Source: Acidobacteriota bacterium | GTDB lineage: Bacteria; Acidobacteriota; Terriglobia; Bryobacterales; Bryobacteraceae | Direction: 5' to 3' | NCBI GenBank assembly: GCA_018268715.1 | Contig: JAFDVZ010000003.1 | Coordinates: 534,570 to 598,569, forward strand | Length of the DNA: 64,000 bases | Part shown: one piece after another, positions 24,988 through 34,987 of the stretch | Layout: each line of letters starts with the position of its first letter | Numbering within the stretch: position 1 is the stretch's first letter | Translations under genes and position numbers: made by a program | Notes under the pieces: generated by a model | What the model was told of the DNA's origin: nothing | The model's database searches: none | The model's input: only the letters and a program-made list of their open reading frames with translations

Positions 24988-25978
24988 CCGCCGGGGCCCA
25001 GGCGAGCCCGTCGGGACCGGGGCCGGCTTCGACGCGTCCTGTGATGGCGAGCGTCTTCAGGTCGACCACCGCCACCGAGTTCAGCCGGCCGACCGATACG
25101 AACGCCCGGCCGCCCGACGGGTCCATCAAAATGCCCGCCTGGCCGCCGCCCGCTGGAATCGACTTCACCAGCTTGCGCGTGGCCGCATCCACGACGTAAA
25201 TCTGATCGCCGCCCAGGTCGGAGATCAGCGCCAGTTTGCCGTCGAGGGTGAACTTCAGCCGGTTCGCCGCCCGGAAGGGGACCGGGATGGTCGCGATGGT
25301 CTTCTTCGACGCGACATCGATGATCGACACCGAGCCCGCGCGCGCGTTGGCCACCCACAACTGCCGGCCGTCCGGCGTCAGGTCGAAGCCTTCGGCGCCC
25401 TCGCCCACCGCGACATTGGTCACCGTCCAATCCCGCGCCGTCCGGCCCGGTGGCGGCCCCACTTTCCGTTCGACTTCCTCAATGATCGACACGCTGGCGG
25501 CGGTGACATTCGTAGTGAACAGCCGCTTCAGGTCGGGCGCGGCGATCACCATGTGCGTGCGATCCTGCCCCGTGCCCATCACCCAATCGATCTTGCGCGA
25601 GGCCGGGTTGTATCGCCCGATCGCCTTGGCCCCTTCCGCGGAGAAGAACAGTTTCCCGCCCGCAAAGTGCAGGCCGTGCGGCTGGGTCAGCGCTCCCAGA
25701 TCGATCGGCGCGAGCGCCTTCCCCGCCGCCACATCCACCACGGAAATCGTATTCGGCAGGCCGTTGCCGCGCTGGTAATTGGTGATGTAGGCGGTGCGGC
25801 CGTCTTCGGAGGCCTCCACTTCGTGCGGGTCGGGCCCGGACGGCGCGCGGCCCTTGACCGCGAACGTCACGGGATCCACGATGGCGAGCGTATTGTCGCC
25901 CTTGTTCAACACGAGCAGGGACTGTGACCAGGCGGCCAACCCGAAACCCAGGGCGGCGAACAGGATTCGCGTCTGCAT
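24980..25978 (-). CDS. Secreted YVTN-type beta-propeller protein, 332 aa
   Basis: A signal peptide (MQTRILFAALGFGLAAWSQ) precedes repeated blades of about 42 residues with the pattern (V/I)xVVD...G(K/R)xx..I..G..P.G(L/F)...DGR..WV(A)N: for example TISVVDVAAGKALAPIDLG, VSIIDVASKKTIATIPVP, IYVVDAATRKLVKSIPAGG. Such YVTN/lactonase-like propellers are common in Acidobacteria and bind ligands or proteins outside the cytoplasm; some relatives are 6-phosphogluconolactonases. No enzyme activity can be assigned. Confidence 0.85.
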   Translation of the reverse strand: MQTRILFAALGFGLAAWSQSLLVLNKGDNTLAIVDPVTFAVKGRAPSGPDPHEVEASEDGRTAYITNYQRGNGLPNTISVVDVAAGKALAPIDLGALTQPHGLHFAGGKLFFSAEGAKAIGRYNPASRKIDWVMGTGQDRTHMVIAAPDLKRLFTTNVTAASVSIIEEVERKVGPPPGRTARDWTVTNVAVGEGAEGFDLTPDGRQLWVANARAGSVSIIDVASKKTIATIPVPFRAANRLKFTLDGKLALISDLGGDQIYVVDAATRKLVKSIPAGGGQAGILMDPSGGRAFVSVGRLNSVAVVDLKTLAITGRVEAGPGPDGLAWAPAVK

Positions 25979-26023
25979 TGTGCTGTAAGGCGCACCGCGC
26001 CACCGCCGCGTTACAGGCCGGTC

Positions 26024-27679
26024 TCAGTCGACGATGTTCAGCGTCAGAAAGAGGAACGGATCCCCGCCGCCCAGCGTGCAGGTGAACTTCTGGTATCCCG
26101 CCACGGGCCCGATGCGAAGGTCCACCTGGTAGACCCGCTCCACCGTCCCCGGCGCGAGGCCCGCGTACAGGACCTCGGCATTCGAACAAGCGAGCGTATT
26201 CACCACGCGGGCCAGCGGCTCGGAGGACGGCGCGGCGGCGCCCGGCGGAACCTCCGGCGACACGGCCCCCAGCCCAATCCCGAACACGTGTATGATCTCG
26301 CCGGTCTGGATCGGGCCCACGTAGGTTTGCGTCCAATCTGCGCGCGCGATGGCGCCCGCGGTCGGGCGATCGTCGGCGCTGACGGTGGTCTCCACTTGGG
26401 GGAAGTCGAAGGGCGTCCGATCGCCGGGAGCCTCGGCCAGCACGCGGACCGTCCCCGCCGGGTAGTCCCAGGGAACCAGGAACCGCAGGCTGGTCGGCGT
26501 CAGGTAAATGAGCGGGACCTTCCGCTCGCCCATCCACATCGTGACCGCGCCCAGGTACGGGTCGAACGGCGGCGAGCCTTCGATGGTCGCCTCCGTCATT
26601 CCCGACGCGCCGAAAATGGGCGCCAATCCGGCCGTAACCGTCGAAGAAGCCCGCAGGAAGGGCGTTCTCCCGATCAGCCGTACACTCGAACCGGCGTCCA
26701 CATCGATACGCACGAGTCCGCCGGCATCGGTGACGGCCCATGCCGCCGTGCCGTCCGAGGAGATGCCGGCTTCCGTCACGACGCCCGCATCCGCCGCCAG
26801 CACCCGGTCCGTCGCCCCATCGGCGCTCGCCAGATGAACGCGCCCGCCCGAGACATAGATCAGCCGAGAGCCATCCTCGCTGAACGCGAAGCCCGTCGCG
26901 AAACTACGATCGCCGGAAACCACCGAAGTGGAGCGATTCGCGCCCAAATCGAGCACGAAAAACCCCGTTCCGGTGTAATAGAGCACCTTCGCCGCGTTCG
27001 GGCTGATCGCCAACGGCACACCGCCTTCAACCGGGAGCGGTTGCTGGACGCCGCCTGGCTTCAACAAATACCCGACCGTGCTGAAGCCGAGCAGCGCGGT
27101 CCCGTCATTGGCCACCATGCGGCCTCCGGAGTAGGGCGTCTGGACGTACTCGAACCCGCCCGGCGGGACGATGGCGACGGCTGTCCGCACGCCGGTGGAA
27201 AGATCGATGAAGGTGACGTCGATGGCGCTCGTCGGCCTTGCCGTTCGCGGCGCATACACCACCGCCCAAGCCCCGTTCGCACTCACGCGCGCAACGCCCG
27301 CCAGTTCGACCGCGCCCGCGGGCGTCACCAGCCGCGTGCTCAACGTGTACGGCGGATAGGAGCAGGACAACGCGTTGGCGTAATAGAACAGCGCGGTCGG
27401 GCCAGCCGAAGCCTCCGCGCCCACATAGTCGCGAAACCCGCCGACCGTGCAAAGCGACGAGCCCTCCGCAACACCCTCCGTCTCCCGCGCGCTGACCAGC
27501 CGCACCTCATCCGCGGTGGCCAGAAACACCTTGCCATTCAGCGGTCCCGCCGAGCCCTTCAGCCGCAGACTCGAAGTGAAGTATGCCCCGGAACCATCGG
27601 GAACCACCGCCAGGCCGGAAAACTGGGCCGCCACATTCAAAGCGGCCCAACCGGCCATCGCGACAGCGCGCGCGACCAC
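26024..27679 (-). CDS. Secreted protein with propeller-like N-part and C-terminal TIGR03437-like domain, 551 aa
   Basis: Residues about 20-330 carry WD40/TolB-like repeats (FAFSEDGSRLIYVSGG, AISPNAAKVLYYTG, GISSDGTAAWAVTDAG). The final 230 residues have the TIGR03437 pattern that is abundant in Solibacter: PIYLTPTSLRFLVPWD-like core, AGTVRVLAEAPG, then TGEIIHVFGIGLGAVSPEVPPGAAAPSSE (read in two pieces) and LAPGTVERVYQVDLRI. A hydrophobic N-terminus suggests export. GTG start 3 bp after the actin-like gene stop, so it is probably the third gene of the amidase-actin operon. Function unknown. Confidence 0.75.
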   Translation of the reverse strand: MVARAVAMAGWAALNVAAQFSGLAVVPDGSGAYFTSSLRLKGSAGPLNGKVFLATADEVRLVSARETEGVAEGSSLCTVGGFRDYVGAEASAGPTALFYYANALSCSYPPYTLSTRLVTPAGAVELAGVARVSANGAWAVVYAPRTARPTSAIDVTFIDLSTGVRTAVAIVPPGGFEYVQTPYSGGRMVANDGTALLGFSTVGYLLKPGGVQQPLPVEGGVPLAISPNAAKVLYYTGTGFFVLDLGANRSTSVVSGDRSFATGFAFSEDGSRLIYVSGGRVHLASADGATDRVLAADAGVVTEAGISSDGTAAWAVTDAGGLVRIDVDAGSSVRLIGRTPFLRASSTVTAGLAPIFGASGMTEATIEGSPPFDPYLGAVTMWMGERKVPLIYLTPTSLRFLVPWDYPAGTVRVLAEAPGDRTPFDFPQVETTVSADDRPTAGAIARADWTQTYVGPIQTGEIIHVFGIGLGAVSPEVPPGAAAPSSEPLARVVNTLACSNAEVLYAGLAPGTVERVYQVDLRIGPVAGYQKFTCTLGGGDPFLFLTLNIVD

Positions 27680-27682
27680 GGC

Positions 27683-28687
27683 CTACATATCCGAAAGCGC
27701 CGCCACCAACGCGCCCTTGGCGGCCGCGTACAGCGGATTCGACGCCATCCGGACCTCCGAGATGCCGATGGGCAGATCGGAAGCGCGCAGAGCCTTCTCG
27801 AAACGGTCGCGGAAGCCCGAGGGCATGGCCGTGCCGCCGCTCAACACCAGCGGCACCGCGCGGCCGATCTTGGGCATATTGCGCGTCTTGGCGAAGGCCT
27901 CCTTCAGGCCCGCCACCAGCGAGGCGATCAGGTCGTCGTAATAAACGGCGATCACCTGGTGGATCTTATCGCTCTGCGAGCCGTTCAAGTGGAACGACTC
28001 CTCCTTCATCAGCCGTATGTGGTTGGCGCGCTCGCCGGTCAGCGCGGCGGCGCTCGAATCGATGAAATCGCCCGCCTTGGGGATGCTGAAGCTCAGCACC
28101 GGAACCGACAAATAGGCCATGGCGACGTTGCACAACCCGCCCCCGCAGCTAATGCCGATGCCCGTGTAATTGGAGCTGTCGAGCTCGCCGAAAATCACCG
28201 CCAGCCCTTCGTTGATGGAGCGCGTCTGATAGCCCATCTCCGTCAGCATCTGGCGCAACGTGGTCTCATGGAAGGTCAACGATTCCTCGGCGCCCAGCGG
28301 AGCGGCCGGCACGGTGAAGCACAGCCGCTGGCCATCGTGGCCTTGTCCCGCCATCGGCGCGATGATCTCGCGGATCAGGTTCAGGCTCTCCGGCTCCTTG
28401 GGATCGAGCGTGCCGCGCGTCATCGGCCGCCGCACTTCGACGCCCATCAACTCGGCGAACTTCTCGCTCTCGTTGCCGTGGACGATGATTTCGGCCGGCG
28501 TCACGGAGTGGGGAATTCCTTCCTTATCCAAAACCGACGCCGTCAGCTTCGAAAACGGCATGCTGACAAACGCGTTCAACTGGCTTTCGAACTTGTACTC
28601 GTCACCGGATCTCTGCGCCACGGCTACGCGGCTGGTTCCGACGTCAAGTCCGACTGCCGGGCTGTCAATTGTTTTTGTAGCTTTCAT
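27683..28687 (-). CDS. Actin-like ATPase (ParM/MreB/FtsA superfamily), 334 aa
   Basis: Actin-fold nucleotide motifs are seen in order: phosphate 1 AVGLDVGTSRVAVAQ (about 11-25), connect 1 INEGLAVIFGEL, phosphate 2 IGISCGGGLCNVAMAY (near 172-187) and adenosine VLSGGTAMPSGF (near 280-291). No FtsA SHS2 insert or DnaK C-domain is present. It does not look like canonical MreB. GAGGAG lies about 7 bases before the ATG, and the start overlaps the amidase gene by 23 bp. Being between a peptidoglycan amidase and opposite murJ, a cell-shape or division role is plausible but inferred. Confidence 0.75.
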   Translation of the reverse strand: MKATKTIDSPAVGLDVGTSRVAVAQRSGDEYKFESQLNAFVSMPFSKLTASVLDKEGIPHSVTPAEIIVHGNESEKFAELMGVEVRRPMTRGTLDPKEPESLNLIREIIAPMAGQGHDGQRLCFTVPAAPLGAEESLTFHETTLRQMLTEMGYQTRSINEGLAVIFGELDSSNYTGIGISCGGGLCNVAMAYLSVPVLSFSIPKAGDFIDSSAAALTGERANHIRLMKEESFHLNGSQSDKIHQVIAVYYDDLIASLVAGLKEAFAKTRNMPKIGRAVPLVLSGGTAMPSGFRDRFEKALRASDLPIGISEVRMASNPLYAAAKGALVAALSDM

Positions 28688-29828
28688 CCTGACTCTCCTC
28701 GTTCGAGCGCGATCGAGCGCTGTTGATTATTCTGCGATACCGGTCATGCATTCGCTCACGCCACACAGGCAGGCTCTCGCCCGCCGCCCGCGCCTGGCTT
28801 TCGGCCAGGTCGCGACCCATGGCGAGCCCTTCCCACGGCCGCCCCACGGCCTTCAGAAAAACGTCGTCGTATTCAAAACCGAACAGTGCGATGGCGGGCA
28901 GCGGCTGGGCGTAATTATCCGGCAGTCCCAGGGCGGCGAACGGCAGGCCGGAGGCCCAGTCGGTGTGGTATCCGATCCGCCAGTTCCACGGATTGACGGA
29001 CACCTGGGCGTGAGTGACGCAGTTGGCGGCGGGGATCCCGAACCGGCCCCGCAGCATGTCCGTCAGCACCCTGGCGGCATGCACCTGCGCGGAACTCAAG
29101 GGCATGGAGGCGTCGGTCTGGGCCTCGAATGCGATTGAGAGAAAACTGGCGTTCAAATTGACGTAGACCCCGCGCGAATCCGCCCACACGGAGCGGCCGG
29201 CGTGGTTGGCCACCCCGTCCTCGGCCACCACGCGATAGACGCGGCCAAAACGGTCGATGACGAAATGGTAGGAACGTTGAGTGCGGATAAAATCGAGCAG
29301 AAAGCGCCCGATTCGCTGGATCATGCGCGCCTCGGAAGCCTCAAACGGCGCCTGCAGGCTCTCTGTGGAATGAAAAACGATGCCGGCGGGCTCCGTGCGC
29401 CATTCGATGGGCTGGTCGTCGGCGTGTTTGCCGGAATACACCGCGTAGGCCTGGCGCGGCTTTCCAGAGACTGCGAACTCGTTTTCGATGCGCAGGCCGT
29501 TGCTGTACAGCTCGTATTCGGGCTTCTTTTCGACCGGCCACACCGGCGCCACAGCGGCGTCGCCGGCAGCGGCGCCGTGGACGGAAATCGAACTGCGGGC
29601 GCGCGATGGCGTGTAGGACGGCGCGAGCAGCGACATCCAGATAAGGACCGACCCGGCCACCCGGCCTGCCCCCCGCCCGACGAAACGCCGGTAGAAAGGT
29701 GCGCGCGGACGGGTGCGTTCCGCGTTCTGAAGGAAGCGCAGACGCTCCACTGGGTCGGCGATCTGGCTGGCGCGCCACTCGAGAATCGTCCCGAGCCTTG
29801 ATCCGGGCGTGTTCACGGGTGGACCCAT
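28665..29828 (-). CDS. N-acetylmuramoyl-L-alanine amidase (amidase_2/PGRP type), membrane-anchored, 387 aa
   Basis: Residues about 55-75 are hydrophobic (VAGSVLIWMSLLAPSY), a likely membrane anchor after a cationic N-terminus. The catalytic domain (about 145-290) has zinc-ligand His in IVFHSTE, YHFVIDRFGRVYRVV, GVANHAGRSVW, and the distal His in CVTHAQVSVNP. It would cut the amide bond between muramic acid and the peptide in the periplasm. The gene starts 143 bp from murJ on the opposite strand and runs into the actin-like gene. Confidence 0.82.
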   Translation of the reverse strand: MGPPVNTPGSRLGTILEWRASQIADPVERLRFLQNAERTRPRAPFYRRFVGRGAGRVAGSVLIWMSLLAPSYTPSRARSSISVHGAAAGDAAVAPVWPVEKKPEYELYSNGLRIENEFAVSGKPRQAYAVYSGKHADDQPIEWRTEPAGIVFHSTESLQAPFEASEARMIQRIGRFLLDFIRTQRSYHFVIDRFGRVYRVVAEDGVANHAGRSVWADSRGVYVNLNASFLSIAFEAQTDASMPLSSAQVHAARVLTDMLRGRFGIPAANCVTHAQVSVNPWNWRIGYHTDWASGLPFAALGLPDNYAQPLPAIALFGFEYDDVFLKAVGRPWEGLAMGRDLAESQARAAGESLPVWRERMHDRYRRIINSARSRSNEESQDESYKNN

Positions 29829-29970
29829 GTGGTACTACCTAAGTGCTTTCCTAAGCAGATTCTTCTCCAGCCAACCCTCGGGACGGCGACACGTCGCCGA
29901 GTACCCCTATTTTAGATCGAACGGGATTTCAGGGATATCCGGACTTTGCGCGACGGAGTACTGGCGACAG

Positions 29971-31584
29971 GTGTGCCAAAATTCGAAGTTGGCGGAAACG
30001 ACGGCGAAACGGGACGGCGGCGGTCGGCACGCCGCATTGGTGGCGGCGGGGATCCTGCTCAGCCGGATCGTGGGATTGATCCGGCAGCGGGCCTTCAATC
30101 ACTATTTCGGGCAGTCGGACGCCGCCGACGCCTTCAACGCGGCGTTTAAAATCCCCAATTTCCTGCAAAATCTGTTCGGCGAAGGCGTTCTATCGGCCTC
30201 TTTCATCCCGGTGTATTCGCGCTTACTCGCCCAAGACGACGAGCAGGAGGCGGACCGTCTGGCCGGAGCCATCCTGGCCATCCTCGGGTTCGCCACGTCC
30301 TCGATCGTGTTTGTCGGCGTGCTGGTGACGCCCCTGCTCATCAACCTGATCGCGCCCGGATTCCACGGCCCGAAGCGCGACCTGACCATCACCCTGGTGC
30401 GGGTGCTGTTTCCCGGCGCGGGACTGCTGGTGCTATCGGCCTGGTGCCTGGGAATTCTGAACAGCCACCGGCGGTTCTTCCTGTCCTACGCGGCCCCGGT
30501 GATCTGGAATTTCGCCATGATCGGCACGATGCTGATCTTCGGCCGTCGCGAGTTGCCGGCCTTAGCGGTGTGGCTTGCCTGGGGATCGGTGGCCGGAAGC
30601 GCGCTGCAATTGGCGGTGCAGATTCCGGTGGTGCTGCGGCTGGTCCGCGGTCTCCGGCCGGCCCTCGACATGGCGTCGGAATACGTGCGGGAGACGATCC
30701 GGAATTTTGGACCGGTATTCGTCAGCCGGGGCGTGGTGCAGATCAGCGCCTATGTCGACCAGGTGTTCGCCAGCCTGTTAGGCACCGGCGCGGTGGCCGC
30801 TCTTACCAACGCCCAACTGCTGTACACGCTGCCGGTGAGCCTGTTCGGGATGTCGGTGTCGGCGGCCGAACTGCCGGCCATGTCGAGCGCGCTGGGGGAA
30901 GGCGACGAGGTGGCCGAATACCTGCGCAAACGCCTGAACGCGGGCCTGCGGCGAATCGCGTTCTTCGTGGTCCCGACGGCGATGGCGTTTTTGGCGTTGG
31001 GGTCGATGATCACGGCGGTGCTGCTCGAATCCGGGCGTTTCCGGGCGGCCGATTCCAACTACGTGTGGGGGATTCTGGCGGGCTCGTCGGTGGGATTGCT
31101 GGCGTCGACGCTGGGCCGGCTGTACTCGTCCACCTACTACGCGTTGCGGGACACCCGAACGCCGCTCCGCTATGCGGCGATCCGTGTAACGCTGACGGTG
31201 ACGCTCGGCTATTTGTGCGCGTTTCCACTGCCCCGTCTGCTGGGGATCGCGGCGCGTTGGGGCGTGGCGGGGCTGACCGGATCGGCGGGGTTGGCGGGTT
31301 GGATCGAGTTCGCCATGCTGCGATACACGCTGAACGGGCGAATCGGGGAGACCGGACTGCCGGGCCGGCTGATGGCGAAGCTGTGGGCGGCGGCGACGGT
31401 GTCAGCGGCGGCGGCGTGGGTGATGCGTGCGGCGGTGGGCCGTCAACACCGGCTGCTGGGAGCGGTTATGGTGCTCGCCATCTACGGCGTTTCTTATCTG
31501 ATGAGCACGCACGCGCTGGCCATCTCGGAGTGCGTGGATCTGGTGAATCCGGCCTTGCGACGGCTGCGGCTGCGGGGACGCTGA
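29971..31584 (+). CDS. murJ: Lipid II flippase MurJ (MviN), about 537 aa
   Basis: ILLSRIVGLIRQRAFNHYFG near the N-terminus, AFNAAFKIPNFLQNLFGEGVL (in two parts), SFIPVYSRLLAQ and many hydrophobic segments (about 14) identify the MOP-family lipid II flippase. The frame is open from 29809, but residues before GTG 29971 do not resemble MurJ. GTG 29971 gives 537 residues, close to the E. coli length of about 511; TTG 29989 is another option. It moves lipid II across the inner membrane for peptidoglycan assembly. Confidence 0.92.
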   Translation: MCQNSKLAETTAKRDGGGRHAALVAAGILLSRIVGLIRQRAFNHYFGQSDAADAFNAAFKIPNFLQNLFGEGVLSASFIPVYSRLLAQDDEQEADRLAGAILAILGFATSSIVFVGVLVTPLLINLIAPGFHGPKRDLTITLVRVLFPGAGLLVLSAWCLGILNSHRRFFLSYAAPVIWNFAMIGTMLIFGRRELPALAVWLAWGSVAGSALQLAVQIPVVLRLVRGLRPALDMASEYVRETIRNFGPVFVSRGVVQISAYVDQVFASLLGTGAVAALTNAQLLYTLPVSLFGMSVSAAELPAMSSALGEGDEVAEYLRKRLNAGLRRIAFFVVPTAMAFLALGSMITAVLLESGRFRAADSNYVWGILAGSSVGLLASTLGRLYSSTYYALRDTRTPLRYAAIRVTLTVTLGYLCAFPLPRLLGIAARWGVAGLTGSAGLAGWIEFAMLRYTLNGRIGETGLPGRLMAKLWAAATVSAAAAWVMRAAVGRQHRLLGAVMVLAIYGVSYLMSTHALAISECVDLVNPALRRLRLRGR

Positions 31585-31775
31585 ATTGGCGAGGGATATG
31601 GGAGTCAGGAGCCAGGAGTCGAGGAAGCCAGAATAGCACCCACAATCCTCGCCAACGGCAGGCCGATACACCGTCTCTAACTGGATTACCCCGCGGCGGA
31701 GATCGCCTCCGCGAGGTTGGCCTCAAGGTCGCCGCCACGAGTACAAAATTGTCGTTGCAGGGTAGATGACGGTGA
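31585..31775. other. Convergent intergenic gap with a small hairpin
   Basis: A 191-bp gap between the ends of murJ and the hybrid kinase gene. GCGGAG (31696-31701) and CTCCGC (31707-31712) could pair, without a T-run. No ORF or RNA gene is recognised. Confidence 0.3.
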
Positions 31776-34007
31776 CTAATCCGTCGCCGTGGGGCGCAGC
31801 GCGGGGCGCACCCGCTCGAGCAAAGCCTGCATCTTCTCCGATTGGCGCGGCTTGGGCCCTTCGTTCACCAGCCACGTGTCGATGGCGCGTTGGAGAGCGG
31901 CGACATCAAAAGGTTTGCTCAGGTAATCGTCCATTCCGGCGGCCAGACACCGCTCGCGATCGCCCATCATGGCGTTGGCCGTCAGGGCGAAGATGATCGT
32001 GTGACGGTCCTTGCCCTCCATGCGCCGGATTTCCGCGGTCGCCTCAAAGCCGTCCATTTCAGGCATCTGACAGTCCATCAGAACCAGTACGTAGCTGTTC
32101 TTGCGCACCGCCTCCACCGCCTGGCGGCCGTCGTCGACCACATCGGCCTGGAAGCCCACCTTTTCGAGCAGCCGCACCGCCACCTTCTGATTCATGAGGT
32201 TGTCCTCCGCCACCAGGACCTTGCCCCGGGCGGCCGGCGCCTTCGCCGGGCGATCGACGGCGGCCGGCGCGGACACCGTGTTGACCGAGAAGACCGGCAT
32301 GCGGCGGACCTTCAAATCATCGTCCTTCGGGGCCGCGGCCGGCGACAGGACCGCCGGCGCCACCCGGCGCTCAAACACAGCGGTGGCCCAGAACAGGCTC
32401 CCATGCCCCTGCTCGCTCTCAAATCCGATGTCACCCCCGAGCATCCCGATCAACTGCTTGGAGATGGCGAGGCCGAGACCCGTGCCGCCGTACTTGCGCG
32501 TTGTCGAGCCATCGCCCTGCACAAAGCTCTCAAACAGCCGGGCGCGCTGTTCGGGGGCGATGCCGATTCCCGTGTCCTTGATGAAGAACTGCAGCGTCAC
32601 CGTGTCGTCGGTGTCCCGGATGCACTCCATACGGAGCGAAACCTCGCCCGACGGAGTGAACTTGATGGCGTTGCCGAGCAGGTTGGTCAGCACCTGGCGC
32701 AGCCTGCCGGGATCGCCGCGCACCCACATGGGCGTTTCCTGTTGCAGCGTGTAGCTGAACTGCAGCTTCTTGGCGCGGGCGTGCAGCGCGTACTCCTTGG
32801 CGAGGTCGCGCACCATGTTGACCACGTCGAAATCCACGCGGTCGAGCGACATCTTGCCGGCTTCGATCTTCGACAGATCCAGAATGTCGTTAATGATGCC
32901 CAGCAGCGAGGTGGCCGAGTTGCGCACCGATTCGGCGTAATCGCGTTGCTCCGCCGTCAGGTTCGTGTTCAGCAGGAAGTCCGTCATGCCGAGGATGCCG
33001 TTCATCGGCGTGCGGATCTCATGGCTCATATTGGCCAGGAACTGGCTCTTCAGCTTGGTGGCCTCGCGGGCCGTGGCCAGGGCGTCCACCAATTCGGCGT
33101 TCTTCTTGGCCAACTCGCTCGCAAAGCGCTCCAACTGCCGCTCGGCGATCTTGCGCGGCGTGATGTCGCGCACGATGATGATCACTTCGCGGCGGTTCAG
33201 GGGGATGACGCGGGCTTCAAAGAAGCGTTCGGCGTGCGCGCCCTGCGAGGAGTATTCCACCGAAATCAGGCTGTCGGATTCGATGGCGTCGTGGACAGCC
33301 GTTTCCACCTTCTCGCCGGCCGCGTCCGGCAGGGCCCCCTTCAGGCGCCGCCCCGCGCAGTTCGGCGCAAAACCAAAACTGCCGGTGGATTTCGGGCTGC
33401 GGTAGTCGAGGATGGTGCACTCGGCGTCGGCGCGCAGGAACAAGTCGGGGAAGGCCTGGAAAATCGCCTTCAGTTCGGAGGTGGTCTGGCGAACCTCTTC
33501 CTGGGTGCGCGTGGGCTCGGTCTGGTCGAGCGTGGCCGCGCGCAGGCCGATCACCTTGCCCAGCTTGTCGTAGCGCAGCACCTCGTGCGTCTCAAGGGTG
33601 AGAATGCCGCCGTCCAGGCGCTGGTAGTTGCGCTCAAACGGCAGAATGACGCGGTTGCCCGCCAGCTTGCGGAGCGTATCCTCGCGCACTCTCGGCTGCA
33701 GGCTGAGCGGCTCCAGGTCCCACATGAACTTGCCGATCAACTCCGAGGTCGGCAGCCCGCGCAGTTCGGCTTCCTTTTCGTTCACGAACTCGAAGCGGCC
33801 CGTCGCGTCCAGCTCATAGTAGGCGATGGGCGCCTGGTTCATCAGCTTGCGGAGTTCAGCGTCCACATCGGGCGGAGGCGGAGGGAGCTGTTCCTTCACC
33901 TCCAGGCGCCGCGTCGAGGCGCGGATCACCATGAGCGACCAGAGAGCGATCGCCAGCGCCACCACCAAGCCGCCAGCAACCCACCACGCGATTGGAGCGC
34001 TGGCCAT
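31776..34007 (-). CDS. Hybrid sensor histidine kinase/response regulator, about 743 aa
   Basis: One membrane helix near the N-terminus (about 5-28) is followed by two PAS-like domains ([31 protein letters not shown]), a HisKA domain with [17 protein letters not shown] (phospho-His), HATPase N-, G1- and G2-boxes ([31 protein letters not shown]) and a C-terminal receiver domain with phospho-Asp in [17 protein letters not shown]. No output domain is fused. ATG at 34007 is preferred; GTG at 34034 adds 9 residues. It likely passes phosphate to a separate regulator; signal unknown. Confidence 0.92.
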   Translation of the reverse strand: MASAPIAWWVAGGLVVALAIALWSLMVIRASTRRLEVKEQLPPPPPDVDAELRKLMNQAPIAYYELDATGRFEFVNEKEAELRGLPTSELIGKFMWDLEPLSLQPRVREDTLRKLAGNRVILPFERNYQRLDGGILTLETHEVLRYDKLGKVIGLRAATLDQTEPTRTQEEVRQTTSELKAIFQAFPDLFLRADAECTILDYRSPKSTGSFGFAPNCAGRRLKGALPDAAGEKVETAVHDAIESDSLISVEYSSQGAHAERFFEARVIPLNRREVIIIVRDITPRKIAERQLERFASELAKKNAELVDALATAREATKLKSQFLANMSHEIRTPMNGILGMTDFLLNTNLTAEQRDYAESVRNSATSLLGIINDILDLSKIEAGKMSLDRVDFDVVNMVRDLAKEYALHARAKKLQFSYTLQQETPMWVRGDPGRLRQVLTNLLGNAIKFTPSGEVSLRMECIRDTDDTVTLQFFIKDTGIGIAPEQRARLFESFVQGDGSTTRKYGGTGLGLAISKQLIGMLGGDIGFESEQGHGSLFWATAVFERRVAPAVLSPAAAPKDDDLKVRRMPVFSVNTVSAPAAVDRPAKAPAARGKVLVAEDNLMNQKVAVRLLEKVGFQADVVDDGRQAVEAVRKNSYVLVLMDCQMPEMDGFEATAEIRRMEGKDRHTIIFALTANAMMGDRERCLAAGMDDYLSKPFDVAALQRAIDTWLVNEGPKPRQSEKMQALLERVRPALRPTATD

Positions 34008-34207
34008 CAACGTGTTCTCATGCTCGGGACACACCCGTAGCGTTCGGTCCCAACTGGTCTGGCGGCCGCTGACGCTAGGCAGGTTCTAGACACTCTCATT
34101 CCGATCATCGGGCTACCAGGCTCCCGAAGGCATAGGGTGAATCCTCTATGATCTCGCGATCGAATGGCCGAAGTCACCACGGCTCCATGCGGGACCTGCT
34201 TCCAACC

Positions 34208-34987
34208 CTATCGGCCCCCTCCAAGTCGGTGAGACGGCCACGCCGGCGCGCGCTTCTCGCGCACCGAATGAACTCCCTCTATCAGATCGGCGGAATCGAG
34301 GGATTCTTGACGCGCCAACACGGCGAGTTCCCGAAAATCGGCGTCCGCCTCCTGACGGGGCCGAAGAAACGCGAGCCCTCCCTGTACGGCGTCAGCGCTG
34401 GAGGCGGCCAAACCGCCGGCGATGGTTGCGGCCAGGTCGTCGAACTCAAACGCCGGCGCGATGTAGTGGACGAGCCCCCAGGCGAGGGCGTCCGGAGCGG
34501 CGAAAACTCGGCCGGTCAGGCAAAGCTCCAGGGCGCGCCGGGCGCCGACGGCGAGTTCGACGGCCCGATATGGAACGTAGGGGAACAGTCCGAGCCGGAC
34601 TTCGGTCATACCGAAACTGGTCCCTTGCGCGGCCACGGCGACGTGGGCATTGGCCACCAGCGCCATACCGCCGGCCAGGGCCGCGCCCTGAACGGCCGCC
34701 ACCACGGGCTTGCCGACCGTCCGGCCGAAGTTGAACAGGCGGTCATGGAGGGCGACGTCCGCCGCCGCGCCGGGCGAAAGGATTTCGTCGAGGTCGAGTC
34801 CAGCGCAGAAGACCGGCCCCTCGGCCTCAAGCAGGATCGCACCCACCGAGGCGTCGGTCGAGGCGTCATCAAACGCCCCGACCAGGGCGGCGCACAGATC
34901 GCGGCTCAACGCATTGCGCTTGGCGGGACGATTCAGGCGGAGGCGGAGCAGGCGCTCCTCGCGCGTGATCAAGAGAGGCTCACTCAT
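34208..34987 (-). CDS. Enoyl-CoA hydratase/isomerase family protein, 259 aa
   Basis: Crotonase fold: RLNRPAKRNALSRDL (about 17-31), GPVFCAGLDLDEIL (oxyanion hole, near 57-70), VAAVQGAALAGGMALVANAH (in two parts, near 98-117) and EVRLGLFPYVP. In most hydratases the last motif has a Glu; here E-V-R-L-G-L is kept. It lies downstream of an acyl-CoA carboxylase carboxyltransferase, the arrangement of leucine/isovalerate degradation (methylglutaconyl-CoA hydratase) clusters, but the substrate is inferred. The ATG overlaps the TGA of the last array mini-gene (ATGA). Its first 174 bp are repeated, with changes, five times just upstream. Confidence 0.88.
   Translation of the reverse strand: MSEPLLITREERLLRLRLNRPAKRNALSRDLCAALVGAFDDASTDASVGAILLEAEGPVFCAGLDLDEILSPGAAADVALHDRLFNFGRTVGKPVVAAVQGAALAGGMALVANAHVAVAAQGTSFGMTEVRLGLFPYVPYRAVELAVGARRALELCLTGRVFAAPDALAWGLVHYIAPAFEFDDLAATIAGGLAASSADAVQGGLAFLRPRQEADADFRELAVLARQESLDSADLIEGVHSVREKRAPAWPSHRLGGGR

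Noticed and set aside
29809-29970. Longer MurJ start
   Set aside because: The added residues do not look like a MurJ N-terminus and would leave little promoter space for the divergent amidase gene.
31696-31712. Intrinsic terminator between murJ and the hybrid kinase
   Set aside because: Only a 6-bp stem with no T-run; noted as a gap feature only.
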